Below, one piece after another: positions 40,199 through 46,895 of a DNA stretch of 46,895 nt. Below the pieces are notes generated by a model. It made no database searches. It saw nothing but the letters and a program-made list of their open reading frames with translations, and was not told where the DNA came from. Origin of the DNA: Paenibacillus tyrphae (lineage in GTDB: Bacteria > Bacillota > Bacilli > Paenibacillales > NBRC-103111); NCBI RefSeq assembly GCF_027925525.1, contig NZ_BSDJ01000047.1:1-46895 (forward strand), read 5' to 3'. A program made the translations under genes and the position numbers. Each line of letters begins with the position of its first letter. Position 1 is the stretch's first letter.

Positions 40199-41005
40199 TC
40201 AATTCAAATACCCCATAATAATGCCGGCCGTTTCTTCAATCGCTTTATCCGTTACGTTGATCACCAAGCATCCGACCTGTTTCATCAACGTTTGCGCGTA
40301 GCGGAGCTCTTCGTCGATTCGCTCCATCGCCGCGTACTTCGCCCCGAACGGCAAACCGACTGCTTTCAGCCGCTCTGTCCGAATTTTGTACAGCTTGTCT
40401 GCGTCCATCGTCAAGCCGACAATCCGGTTGCCCGGCACCAGAAACAGCTCCTTGGGAGGTTTAACCTCCGGCACGAGCGGCAGATTGGATACTTTTATCC
40501 CTTTATGCGCCAAAAAGATACTGAGCGGCGTCTTCGACGTCCGCGAGACTCCGATCAAGACCAGATTCGCCTTCAGCAGGGCGCTCGTATCGCGTCCGTC
40601 GTCGCATTTGACGGCGAACTCAATCGCTTCTACGCGGCGAAAATAATCTTCGTCGAGCTGATGAAGCAAGCCCGGCTTCCGCTTCGGCGCATCGCCCCAC
40701 GTATCGATGAACGCCTGCATCATCGGTCCCATGATATCGACCGCACGGACGCCGAGGCGGACAGCCTCTTCCTTCATCATTTCCCGCAGCTCCGGCTGTA
40801 CCAGCGTGTACGCCACAAAGCCGCCGCGTTTGGCCGCCTCTTCCATAATGGTACGGATTTCATCCTCAGTTTTGATATGGCCGATCCGCTTCGTTCTCAC
40901 CTGGTGGGCGTCAAACTGCCGGATAGTCGCTCGAACGACCGCCTCCGCCGTTTCCCCGACGGAATCCGAGCAGATGGTAATCTCGTACTGTTGCTCTTCC
41001 TTCAT
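40199..41005 (-). CDS. yqfL: Pyruvate, phosphate dikinase regulatory protein (DUF299)
   Basis: A 268-residue bifunctional kinase/phosphorylase of the DUF299 family. The start has ITICSDSVGETAEAVVRATIRQF, and VLIGVSRTSKTPLSIFLAHKGIKVSN holds the P-loop. It phosphorylates or dephosphorylates a threonine of pyruvate-phosphate dikinase or PEP synthase and thereby switches pyruvate-PEP interconversion. The ATG at 41005 follows AAAGGAG. It stands directly behind ccpN, the conserved arrangement in Bacillus where YqfL modulates CcpN. Confidence 0.92.
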   Translation of the reverse strand: MKEEQQYEITICSDSVGETAEAVVRATIRQFDAHQVRTKRIGHIKTEDEIRTIMEEAAKRGGFVAYTLVQPELREMMKEEAVRLGVRAVDIMGPMMQAFIDTWGDAPKRKPGLLHQLDEDYFRRVEAIEFAVKCDDGRDTSALLKANLVLIGVSRTSKTPLSIFLAHKGIKVSNLPLVPEVKPPKELFLVPGNRIVGLTMDADKLYKIRTERLKAVGLPFGAKYAAMERIDEELRYAQTLMKQVGCLVINVTDKAIEETAGIIMGYLN

Positions 41006-41036
41006 CCGGTTTTCTTCTCCTTTATTCATGAATGCC

Positions 41037-41705
41037 CTAACGGTCCATCGCCAGATCGACCAGAATGTTCGTCATAATCGTTTTTGTCACCCGTCCGACA
41101 ACGTCCCACCGGGATCTTCCGCTCACCTGGGCAGCTTTGGATTCCACGACGACAGGTAGGCTGTCGACTTGATGATGAATCATCTTCCGCGCAGCGTCGA
41201 TCACCGACTCGTCGGGAGAGACATGAATGACATTCGGCTCGCGGGTCATAACCATGCTGACCGGCATGGAAGCCGCATTCGTATTGCCGAGCGTGAATTT
41301 AAGCAAATCTTTACGGGAAATGACGCCGGACAGGCAAGCCTCGTCATCCACGACGATCAGGCTGCCGACGTTCTCCATAAACAGCATCACGACCGCGTCG
41401 TTCACGGAAGCATTCTCCCGGACCACGACAGGAATCGATTGGACATCCTTTACTTTCATGCCCAGCAGCTTACGGGAAACCTGGGAGCCCGGCGTCATGG
41501 CCGAGCCCGGAGTATAGCCCACCTTGGGCTTGGCGTCCACAAGCCCGAGCATGACAAGCAGCGCCAGATCCGACCGGAGGGTCGGGCGGCTTAGACCTAA
41601 CATCTCCGCTATTTGTTCGCCCGTAATGGGCGCATGTGCCTTTACCAATTCTACGATCTGCAGTTGGCGCGCAGTCAGTTCGATGACCGGTCCCTCCTCA
41701 CTCAA
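41037..41705 (-). CDS. ccpN: CcpN-type regulator of gluconeogenesis
   Basis: A 222-residue regulator. The N-terminal winged helix-turn-helix (LTARQLQIVELVKAHAPITGEQIAEMLGLSRPTLRSDLALL) is followed by two CBS domains (about 80-140 and 145-205) that bind nucleotides. In Bacillus subtilis CcpN represses gapB and pckA in the presence of glucose. A TTG at 41705 is the probable start, with AAAGG just upstream. It is divergent from glpX, a gluconeogenic gene, across a 211-base region, which suggests that it may control glpX here. Confidence 0.9.
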   Translation of the reverse strand: MSEEGPVIELTARQLQIVELVKAHAPITGEQIAEMLGLSRPTLRSDLALLVMLGLVDAKPKVGYTPGSAMTPGSQVSRKLLGMKVKDVQSIPVVVRENASVNDAVVMLFMENVGSLIVVDDEACLSGVISRKDLLKFTLGNTNAASMPVSMVMTREPNVIHVSPDESVIDAARKMIHHQVDSLPVVVESKAAQVSGRSRWDVVGRVTKTIMTNILVDLAMDR

Positions 41706-41842
41706 AGCAGCCTTTGCGGTTTATCGCTGTGCCGCATTCCAATCCAATTGTACCAAAAATAGTCCGAAACTCATAGAACCGTTTTTCATTTGATGGTTTC
41801 ATTTTCAATCTAGCGCACTACTCAATTCAGTTCAAGTATTTA

Positions 41843-41871
41843 TTGCGCATTATTTATTTATTAATTATACT
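41843..41871 (+). promoter_or_regulatory. Sigma-A promoter of glpX
   Basis: TTGCGC (41843-41848), a 17-base AT-rich spacer and TATACT (41866-41871), 46 bases before the glpX GTG. The very AT-rich TATACTATATATG following it is where a CcpN site could lie, but no clear match was found. Confidence 0.6.
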
Positions 41872-41916
41872 ATATATGTTGAAACGTGACCATTTATTTT
41901 ATAGGGGGCTGAGCTG

Positions 41917-42888
41917 GTGGAAAGGGAATTGGCACTTGAGATCGTCCGGGTAACGGAGCTGGCGGCGCTGTCCGCGGCAAGATGGATGGGCCGGGGCGAT
42001 AAGATTCAAGCCGACGGTGCGGCGACGACCGCCATGCGCGCCATGTTCGATTCCGTTTCTGTCCGCGGGACCGTCGTCATCGGAGAAGGAGAAATGGACG
42101 AGGCGCCGATGCTGTATATCGGCGAACAAGTAGGCAACGGACAAGGTCCCGAGGTGGACGTAGCCGTCGACCCGCTCGAAGGAACGGAGCTGGTTGCCAA
42201 AGGATTGAACAACGCGCTGGCCGTCATCGCCATTGCCAACAAAGGCAATCTGCTGCATGCGCCGGATATGTATATGGAAAAACTGGCTGTCGGACCGGCT
42301 CTTGCAGGCAAGCTTAGCTTGACGGACCCGCTCGAAACGACGCTTCAACGGGCCGCCGACATTTTAGATAAGCCGCTGAGCAATCTTACGATCATGATTC
42401 TTGACCGCGACAGGCACCGGAAGCAGATCGATACCCTCCGTCAGGTCGGCGTACGGATCAAGTTTCTTAGCGACGGCGATGTTGCAGGGGCTATGGCTCC
42501 CGCTTTATCCGAATCCGGCATTGACATGTATGTAGGCTCGGGCGGCGCACCCGAAGGTGTGCTAGCAGCCGCGGCTCTGCAATGTTTGGGCGGAGAGCTG
42601 CAGGGAAAGCTGCTGCCTTCCAATCAGGAGGAATACGACCGCTGCATCGCCATGGGACTCGCCGACCCGCACAAAGTTTTGACCATGGAGGATATGATTG
42701 GCCGGGAAGACGTTATTTTTGCCGCAACGGGCATTACCCCCGGCGAATTTTTAAACGGCGTCCGCTACTTGCCCGACTCCCGGGCAGAGACGCATTCGAT
42801 CGTCATGCGGGCAAAAACAAAAACGATCCGGTTCATTCAATCGATTCATTACTTGCCGAATAAAAACATTCTTAACGATATCGGATAA
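41917..42888 (+). CDS. glpX: Class II fructose-1,6-bisphosphatase
   Basis: A 323-residue gluconeogenic enzyme that hydrolyses fructose 1,6-bisphosphate to fructose 6-phosphate. It shows the lithium-sensitive phosphatase fold motifs: KIQADGAATTAMRAMFD, GEGEMDEAPMLYIGE and VDVAVDPLEGT (metal-binding Asp/Glu pairs), and the GlpX-type MYVGSGGAPEGVLAAAAL. It starts at a GTG with AGGGGG eight bases upstream. It is divergent from ccpN-yqfL, which control the same carbon flow. Confidence 0.93.
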   Translation: MERELALEIVRVTELAALSAARWMGRGDKIQADGAATTAMRAMFDSVSVRGTVVIGEGEMDEAPMLYIGEQVGNGQGPEVDVAVDPLEGTELVAKGLNNALAVIAIANKGNLLHAPDMYMEKLAVGPALAGKLSLTDPLETTLQRAADILDKPLSNLTIMILDRDRHRKQIDTLRQVGVRIKFLSDGDVAGAMAPALSESGIDMYVGSGGAPEGVLAAAALQCLGGELQGKLLPSNQEEYDRCIAMGLADPHKVLTMEDMIGREDVIFAATGITPGEFLNGVRYLPDSRAETHSIVMRAKTKTIRFIQSIHYLPNKNILNDIG

Positions 42889-42915
42889 CCCGGTATTGAA
42901 CTATTTTCTTCCTGT

Positions 42916-42937
42916 GTTACTATTACCATAAAGTAAC
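42916..42937. promoter_or_regulatory. Inverted repeat before the TauE/SafE gene
   Basis: GTTACT and AGTAAC are separated by 10 bases in an AT-rich spacer, about 38 bases before the ATG. A promoter-like TTGAAC lies just upstream (near 42896). It could be a small operator; support is weak. Confidence 0.3.
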
Positions 42938-42964
42938 TATTCGACACGGAAGAAGGTTTTGCGC

Positions 42965-43783
42965 ATGAGTATACTATTTTATACCGCTGTCGGGCTGATC
43001 GCTGCCACCTTCGGGAGCCTGGTCGGTCTCGGCGGCGGTATTATTATTGTTCCCGCTCTCGTTTACTTAGGCCCCGCGTTCGTCGGACAGACGATTTCGG
43101 TATCGACGGCGGTAGGCACTTCGCTGGCCGTCCTGATCTTCACGGCATTGTCTTCAACCCTGACCTTTGTCAAGCAGAAAAGAGTCGATTTCAAAAGCGG
43201 TTGGCTCTTGTTCATCACATGCGGTCCGGGAGCCATGCTCGGCTCGTATACCACGCAATTCGTCAACGCCAAATCGTTTCAGCTCAGCTTTGGTATTTTC
43301 ATGCTGCTGATGGCCATACTGCTCGTGCTGCGCGACTACTTGAAGCCGTTGAATGTGAAGTGGCACATTCAGCACACATATACAGACAGCAATGGCAATA
43401 CATATCATTACGGCTACAGCATACTGCCCGCTTTGATCATCGGACTGCTGGTCGGATTCATTTCGGGACTGTTCGGGATCGGCGGCGGTTCTCTATTCGT
43501 GCCGGCGATGGTGCTTCTTTTCCGGTATCCTCCCCATGTTGCGACAGCGACCTCCATGTTCGTTATCCTGCTGTCATCCCTTATGGGCAGCATTACGCAT
43601 TTTAGCTTAGGAGAAGTGAACCTGTGGATGGTTTTAGGCTTGGCACCTAGCGCCATTGTCGGAGGCTGGCTCGGCGCCAAAATCGCCAGTCGGCTGAGCA
43701 GCAAAAAGCTGCTTTGGGTATTGCGTATCACCTTCGTTATCGTATCATTCAAAATGATCTGGGAAGGCTTGGTCCTTGCCTGA
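42965..43783 (+). CDS. TauE/SafE family anion transporter
   Basis: A 272-residue membrane protein of the TSUP family. Two repeated halves each open with the family glycine signature: AATFGSLVGLGGGIIIVPALVYLG near residue 15 and GFISGLFGIGGGSLFVPAMVLLF near residue 165. About eight membrane helices are expected. Members export or import sulfite, sulfonates or related organic acids. The ATG at 42965 was chosen with GAAGAAGG upstream. It stands alone, 77 bases after glpX. The molybdoenzyme of the sulfite-oxidase fold is only 3 kb away; a link is possible but unproven. Confidence 0.87.
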   Translation: MSILFYTAVGLIAATFGSLVGLGGGIIIVPALVYLGPAFVGQTISVSTAVGTSLAVLIFTALSSTLTFVKQKRVDFKSGWLLFITCGPGAMLGSYTTQFVNAKSFQLSFGIFMLLMAILLVLRDYLKPLNVKWHIQHTYTDSNGNTYHYGYSILPALIIGLLVGFISGLFGIGGGSLFVPAMVLLFRYPPHVATATSMFVILLSSLMGSITHFSLGEVNLWMVLGLAPSAIVGGWLGAKIASRLSSKKLLWVLRITFVIVSFKMIWEGLVLA

Positions 43784-43910
43784 TTTGCTACACCATATAT
43801 TTTTATGCGCCGCGGCGTTCGTGGCATCATTTTCATGAGCGGATAATTCGTCTCTCCTTATCCCAAACTAAGGTAACGTAATCCCGTTGCCCAAAGGAGA
43901 CTAAGCCCCC

Positions 43911-44978
43911 ATGAAAAAGCGAACGCCTGCGGCCTTTTTGCTTTTATCCGCTCATCGGTTCATCTCGCTTCGAATCAGAACCCGTTTATTTTTGTTGAGT
44001 CTAGCCTTATGCTTGGCTCTAACGGCATGTACGCCTGCCGCAAATTCACCGCAAGCGATGCCCCCCGGGATCGGGCCTGCCGAGGATGCACCTCGGAACA
44101 CGGCTAAAGCAGCGGAAACGGGTACCGGCAGCGCGCTGTCTCCGGCCCCTTCAACCGTGCAGCAGGTCCCGCCCCCTTCGGCGCTGCCTGCACCGGCACC
44201 TACTCCCGCACCGGCGGTCGTTCCACCGGCAGAGGCTAAGATGCAGAAGAAGCTTAAATCCAAATCGAAGCAGCCTGTCGCCAAACCGTCCAAAGAAACA
44301 TCCGGCCAAAGCCAACGGCTCTCTTTATCCCAGCTTGTGCGCAAATATCCGGAGCTGCTGCTACTGCGGGGGTCAGTCGCCTCCGGGCAGGTCGCCTTAA
44401 CGTTTGACGACGCTCCAGACACGACATTTACGCCGCAAGTTTTGGATGTATTGAAAAAATATGAGGTTCGCGCCACTTTCTTTTTAGTCGGCGCCCAAGC
44501 CGAGAAGCATCCGGAGATGGTTAAGCGAATCGTCCGCGAAGGCCATGTGATCGGCAATCATTCATACAGCCATAAGCTGTTTACCAAACTATCCGACGAT
44601 TTGTTCCAGTCGCAAGTGCTTCAAACGCAACAAACTTTAAAGCGGCTGATCGGATATTCCCCCCGCTTGCTGCGGCCTCCATATGGCGAGATCAGTGAAA
44701 GCCAACTCTTGTGGGCATCGGAACACGGTTACCGCATTGTGAATTGGAATGTCGACTCGCTTGATTGGAAGCAGCTTGGCCAAGAAAAAGTAGTTTCGAA
44801 CATTCTCACTAACGTTAAGCCGGGTTCCATCATCCTGCAGCATTCCGGTGGCGGGCCGGGGCAAGACTTGAACGGTACCGTCAAAGCGCTCCCGACCGTG
44901 ATCCAGACTCTAAAATCCCGCAACCTGAAGATCGTTACCTTGCCTGAGCTTTTGCAGGTATCCAGGCAGTTAGATTGA
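43911..44978 (+). CDS. Lipoprotein polysaccharide deacetylase (NodB domain)
   Basis: A 355-residue protein. The N-terminus ends in a lipobox (LALTACTP, Cys at about 41), so it is anchored to the outer membrane face. A long Pro/Ala/Lys-rich linker (about 45-140) spans the wall. The NodB domain then has VALTFDDAPD (metal-binding TFDD, with D in place of the usual G after the second D), HVIGNHSYSHKLF (H-S/T-x-x-x-H), LLRPPYGEIS and ILQHSGG. It removes acetyl groups from peptidoglycan or another N-acetyl polysaccharide. The start is the ATG at 43911, with AAAGGAG upstream. Confidence 0.87.
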   Translation: MKKRTPAAFLLLSAHRFISLRIRTRLFLLSLALCLALTACTPAANSPQAMPPGIGPAEDAPRNTAKAAETGTGSALSPAPSTVQQVPPPSALPAPAPTPAPAVVPPAEAKMQKKLKSKSKQPVAKPSKETSGQSQRLSLSQLVRKYPELLLLRGSVASGQVALTFDDAPDTTFTPQVLDVLKKYEVRATFFLVGAQAEKHPEMVKRIVREGHVIGNHSYSHKLFTKLSDDLFQSQVLQTQQTLKRLIGYSPRLLRPPYGEISESQLLWASEHGYRIVNWNVDSLDWKQLGQEKVVSNILTNVKPGSIILQHSGGGPGQDLNGTVKALPTVIQTLKSRNLKIVTLPELLQVSRQLD

Positions 44979-45013
44979 GTAATGCCTTCTACAATTAGAA
45001 CGGTTCAACCGAA

Positions 45014-45051
45014 AAAGGGACGCCCCTTGCACCAGCAGAAGGGCATCCCTT
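45014..45051. terminator. Bidirectional terminator between deacetylase and SGNH genes
   Basis: AAGGGA and GCCC pair with GGGC and TCCCTT around a short loop; T residues follow on the minus side (TTTTTC in minus orientation). It can serve the convergent genes on both strands. Confidence 0.6.
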
Positions 45052-45080
45052 GGATTGTTATTTGTATAAGCAATGTTACT

Positions 45081-45707
45081 TTAGGCTTGCACAGCTTCCA
45101 GCCAAGCGTTGGCAATAAGCGCGTGGCCTGCCGGTGACGGATGTACGCCATCAGGTGCCCAATAGGCCGACGGTGCTTTGGTACTTGCCGACGCGAACAG
45201 TCCGTCTAACGGCACGTACAGCGTTTCAAATTCCCGAGCGAGCTCGCGAACGGCGTTTATTTTCGGGTCCAAATCTTCTCTCCACCGTTTCCGGTCTTCC
45301 GGCACCGGAAGCACAAACGGTTCGACTAAAATGAGCTTCGCATCAAGCGTTTCCCTGGTACGAACAATCAGATCACGGTAACCTTCCGCAAACGCTTCCA
45401 CTGAAGTCGGGTCGTTGCGATCGTAACGCCGCCATGTATCGTTAATGCCGATGTAAATCGAAACCCATGTCGGCTTTAGATCCAGGCAATCTTCCTGCCA
45501 GCGCTGCTGCAAATCCTTTACCCGATTGCCGCTGATTCCGCGGTTGATGAAATGAACTTGCTTCTCGGGATATTTGCTGGCGAATAAAGCAGAAGCGATG
45601 AGAGCGTAGCCCCGACCTAAATCTGCCGCGGTCTCTCTGTTTCTTCCGCAATCCGTAATACTGTCTCCCTGAAACAAGACAACTGCCCCATCTTCGATCT
45701 TTGTCAT
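45081..45707 (-). CDS. SGNH/GDSL hydrolase
   Basis: A 208-residue esterase/acetylhydrolase. The blocks appear in order: VLFQGDSITDCGRN (GDS with catalytic Ser), NRGISGNRVKDL (Gly), IYIGINDTWRRYD (Asn) and PDGVHPSPAGHALIA (catalytic Asp-x-x-His). No signal peptide is visible, so it is probably cytoplasmic and may deacetylate a sugar or ester. The ATG at 45707 lies eight bases behind GGAGG. A palindromic operator candidate at 45742-45762 lies just upstream. Confidence 0.88.
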   Translation of the reverse strand: MTKIEDGAVVLFQGDSITDCGRNRETAADLGRGYALIASALFASKYPEKQVHFINRGISGNRVKDLQQRWQEDCLDLKPTWVSIYIGINDTWRRYDRNDPTSVEAFAEGYRDLIVRTRETLDAKLILVEPFVLPVPEDRKRWREDLDPKINAVRELAREFETLYVPLDGLFASASTKAPSAYWAPDGVHPSPAGHALIANAWLEAVQA

Positions 45708-45741
45708 GACTCTGTCCTCCAGCATGTAGGATATAGTTCTT

Positions 45742-45762
45742 CTTTTAGTACCATACTAAAAG
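45742..45762. promoter_or_regulatory. Operator candidate for the SGNH hydrolase gene
   Basis: CTTTTAGTA-CCA-TACTAAAAG is a perfect 9-base inverted repeat about 35 bases before the ATG, and it overlaps the region where a -10 box (TAGTAT on the minus strand) should lie. It has the look of a repressor site for a small winged-helix regulator. The regulator is not in this window. Confidence 0.5.
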
Positions 45763-45858
45763 TTACCGGTTTTGTATATCACTATGTGAAGAATCGATAA
45801 AAGAAGTTGAGGATCGATAAATAATTCCTCCAGAGCATAAACAAATTCAATACAATAG

Positions 45859-45902
45859 AAAATAAGCCCTAAAGATCTTTTTTGATCTTTAAGGCTTATT
45901 TA
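45859..45902 (-). terminator. Terminator of the tRNA cluster
   Basis: On the minus strand AAATAAGCC plus TTAAAGATC pairs with GATCTTTA and GGCTTATTT around a 6-base A-rich loop, followed by T. It begins immediately after the last tRNA-Leu. Confidence 0.85.
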
Positions 45903-45981
45903 TACCGATGAGAGGACTCGAACCTCCACCCTTTCGGACTCGATTTTGAGTCGAGCGCGTCTGCCATTCCGCCACATCGGC
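45903..45981 (-). tRNA. tRNA-Leu (anticodon CAA)
   Basis: The anticodon stem CTCGA/TCGAG encloses the loop CTCAAAA, giving CAA. The acceptor GCCGATG/CATCGGT and the T-arm GGAGGTTCGAGTCCTC are intact. No CCA is encoded; the transcript runs directly into the terminator. Confidence 0.9.
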
Positions 45982-45984
45982 AAG

Positions 45985-46061
45985 TGGCGTGCCCTAAGAG
46001 ATTCGAACTCCTGACCTTTTGATTCGTAGTCAAACGCTCTATCCGGCTGAGCTAAGGGCAC
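45985..46061 (-). tRNA. tRNA-Arg (anticodon ACG)
   Basis: Anticodon stem TTTGA/TCAAA with loop CTACGAA gives ACG (read as ICG after editing). Acceptor GTGCCCT/AGGGCAC, CCA encoded. It lies between the two tRNA-Leu genes, unlike the trnD cluster of Bacillus subtilis where the two are adjacent. Confidence 0.92.
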
Positions 46062-46080
46062 GCATTTTCAATTGTTGGAG

Positions 46081-46169
46081 TGGTGCCGAAGACCAGACTT
46101 GAACTGGTACGGTAGTCACCTACCGCAGGATTTTAAGTCCTGTGCGTCTGCCGATTCCGCCACTCCGGC
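46081..46169 (-). tRNA. tRNA-Leu (anticodon TAA)
   Basis: Anticodon stem CAGGA/TCCTG with loop CTTAAAA gives TAA. The long variable arm (CGGTAGGTGACTACCG) identifies a class II tRNA. CCA is encoded. Confidence 0.93.
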
Positions 46170-46181
46170 GAAAAATAAAGT

Positions 46182-46255
46182 TGGAGGCGCCACCCAGATT
46201 CGAACTGGGGGTAAAGCTTTTGCAGAGCTCTGCCTTACCACTTGGCTATGGCGCC
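46182..46255 (-). tRNA. tRNA-Cys (anticodon GCA)
   Basis: Anticodon loop CTGCAAA gives GCA; acceptor GGCGCCA/TGGCGCC, CCA encoded. Confidence 0.92.
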
Positions 46256-46258
46256 ATA

Positions 46259-46333
46259 TGGAGCGGAAGACGGGATTCGAACCCGCGACCCTCGCCTTGG
46301 CAAGGCGATGCTCTACCCCTGAGCCACTTCCGC
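46259..46333 (-). tRNA. tRNA-Gly (anticodon GCC)
   Basis: Anticodon loop TGCCAAG gives GCC; acceptor GCGGAAG/CTTCCGC, CCA encoded. Confidence 0.93.
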
Positions 46334-46340
46334 ATATAAA

Positions 46341-46412
46341 CTGGGGATCTAGGATTCGAACCTAGGCATGACGGAGTCAAAGTCCGTTGCCTTACCGCTT
46401 GGCTAATCCCCA
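46341..46412 (-). tRNA. tRNA-Gln (anticodon TTG)
   Basis: Anticodon stem ACGGA/TCCGT with loop CTTTGAC gives TTG; acceptor TGGGGAT/ATCCCCA with discriminator G. CCA is not encoded, so it depends on CCA addition. Confidence 0.92.
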
Positions 46413-46425
46413 ATGAATGTGTAAA

Positions 46426-46502
46426 TGGGGCGATCGAAGGGAATTGAACCCTCGAATGTCGGAGCCACAATCCGATGCGTTAGCCACTTCGCCACGACCG
46501 CC
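46426..46502 (-). tRNA. tRNA-His (anticodon GTG)
   Basis: Anticodon stem TCGGA/TCCGA with loop TTGTGGC gives GTG. The extra G-1 base faces C73, the identity mark of tRNA-His. CCA is encoded. Confidence 0.92.
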
Positions 46503-46519
46503 ACAGTATGAAGATATTT

Positions 46520-46593
46520 TGGCAGGGGCAGCAGGAATTGAACCCACACTAACGGTTTTGGAGACCGCTGTTCTACCTTTAAACTATGCCCCT
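46520..46593 (-). tRNA. tRNA-Trp (anticodon CCA)
   Basis: Anticodon loop CTCCAAA gives CCA; acceptor AGGGGCA/TGCCCCT, discriminator G, CCA end encoded. Confidence 0.93.
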
Positions 46594-46599
46594 ATAAAC

Positions 46600-46685
46600 T
46601 GGTGGAGGCTGATGGATTCGAACCACCGAACTCGTCAGAGAACAGATTTACAGTCTGCTGCGTTTGGCCACTTCGCTAAGCCTCC
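46600..46685 (-). tRNA. tRNA-Tyr (anticodon GTA)
   Basis: Anticodon loop CTGTAAA gives GTA. A long variable arm marks it as class II. Acceptor GGAGGCT/AGCCTCC, CCA encoded. Confidence 0.93.
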
Positions 46686-46699
46686 ATATGAAATTACAG

Positions 46700-46775
<76 letters not shown>

Positions 46776-46778
46776 GAA

Positions 46779-46854
<76 letters not shown>

Positions 46855-46895
46855 GTATTACTTTATTGTATCTCATTTCTTGCATATTGTAAATC

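Noticed and set aside
41866..41880. Possible CcpN binding site in TATACTATATATG
   Set aside because: It does not fit the CcpN consensus as I know it on either strand.
45790..45830. Repeated ATCGATAAA words upstream of the tRNA terminator, considered as a short repeat array
   Set aside because: Only two imperfect copies are present; not enough for a CRISPR or iteron claim.

Overview
The window looks like chromosomal DNA of an endospore-forming member of the Paenibacillaceae (Bacillales). The evidence is seen in the sequence: a small acid-soluble spore protein SspI with a sigma-G-like promoter, a YjcZ-type sporulation miniprotein, a YheC/YheD ATP-grasp protein, the ccpN-yqfL pair, a KtrA-type potassium subunit, a Lia/Psp envelope-stress operon, AGGAGG-type ribosome binding sites, and a tRNA cluster in the order Phe-Thr-Tyr-Trp-His-Gln-Gly-Cys-Leu, as in the trnD cluster of Bacillus subtilis. 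Genus assignment is inference.

Layout. 1-300: leader and tandem promoters of an rRNA operon that runs off the left edge on the minus strand. 300-7170: an AT-richer accessory block with a sensor-domain protein plus a fused histidine kinase-response regulator, remains of two dead genes (an erythromycin-esterase relative and an M81/MlrC-like peptidase), then an intact lipoprotein erythromycin esterase and a serine beta-lactamase-like hydrolase. Short repeats flank this block. 7210-9124: rRNA methyltransferase, KtrA and sspI. 9131-12333: a LacI-controlled sugar-type operon (lacI, Gfo/Idh/MocA dehydrogenase, ThuA) whose 3' part is decaying. 12463-16779: a phosphopantetheinyl transferase, a MerR-reductase pair and an OmpR-type two-component system. 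16836-26300: YheC/D, PAP2 phosphatase, a second two-component system, release factor 3, an exported phosphoesterase, glucose-6-phosphate dehydrogenase and small unknown proteins. 26308-28094: acetyltransferase, a tiny membrane ORF and two uncharacterised proteins.

28360-33236 is the most system-like region: seven co-directed genes (LiaI-like membrane protein, PspA paralogue, PspC, second PspA/LiaH, LiaF, LiaS, LiaR) behind one promoter that carries a perfect-arm palindrome about 66 bases upstream of the likely start site, a natural candidate for the LiaR operator. It joins Lia-type three-component sensing with Psp-type membrane-protection effectors.

35641-40070 is a molybdenum-cofactor block (mobA, moaA, moeA) next to a gene fusing a cytochrome-b-like membrane domain to a sulfite-oxidase-fold molybdoenzyme domain; an internal Tat-like motif lies between the two. 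40199-42888 carries the carbon-metabolism switch yqfL-ccpN, divergent from glpX. 42965-45762 holds a TauE/SafE transporter, a lipoprotein polysaccharide deacetylase and an SGNH hydrolase with a palindromic operator candidate. 45903-46854 holds eleven tRNA genes on the minus strand, ending at a strong terminator.

I found no CRISPR array, intact insertion sequence, phage or defence gene cluster. The best leads are the two-PspA Lia/Psp operon with its palindrome, the cytochrome-b/molybdoenzyme fusion, and the kinase-regulator fusion with its separate sensor protein. All function calls rest on family knowledge and motif reading; no database search was run.
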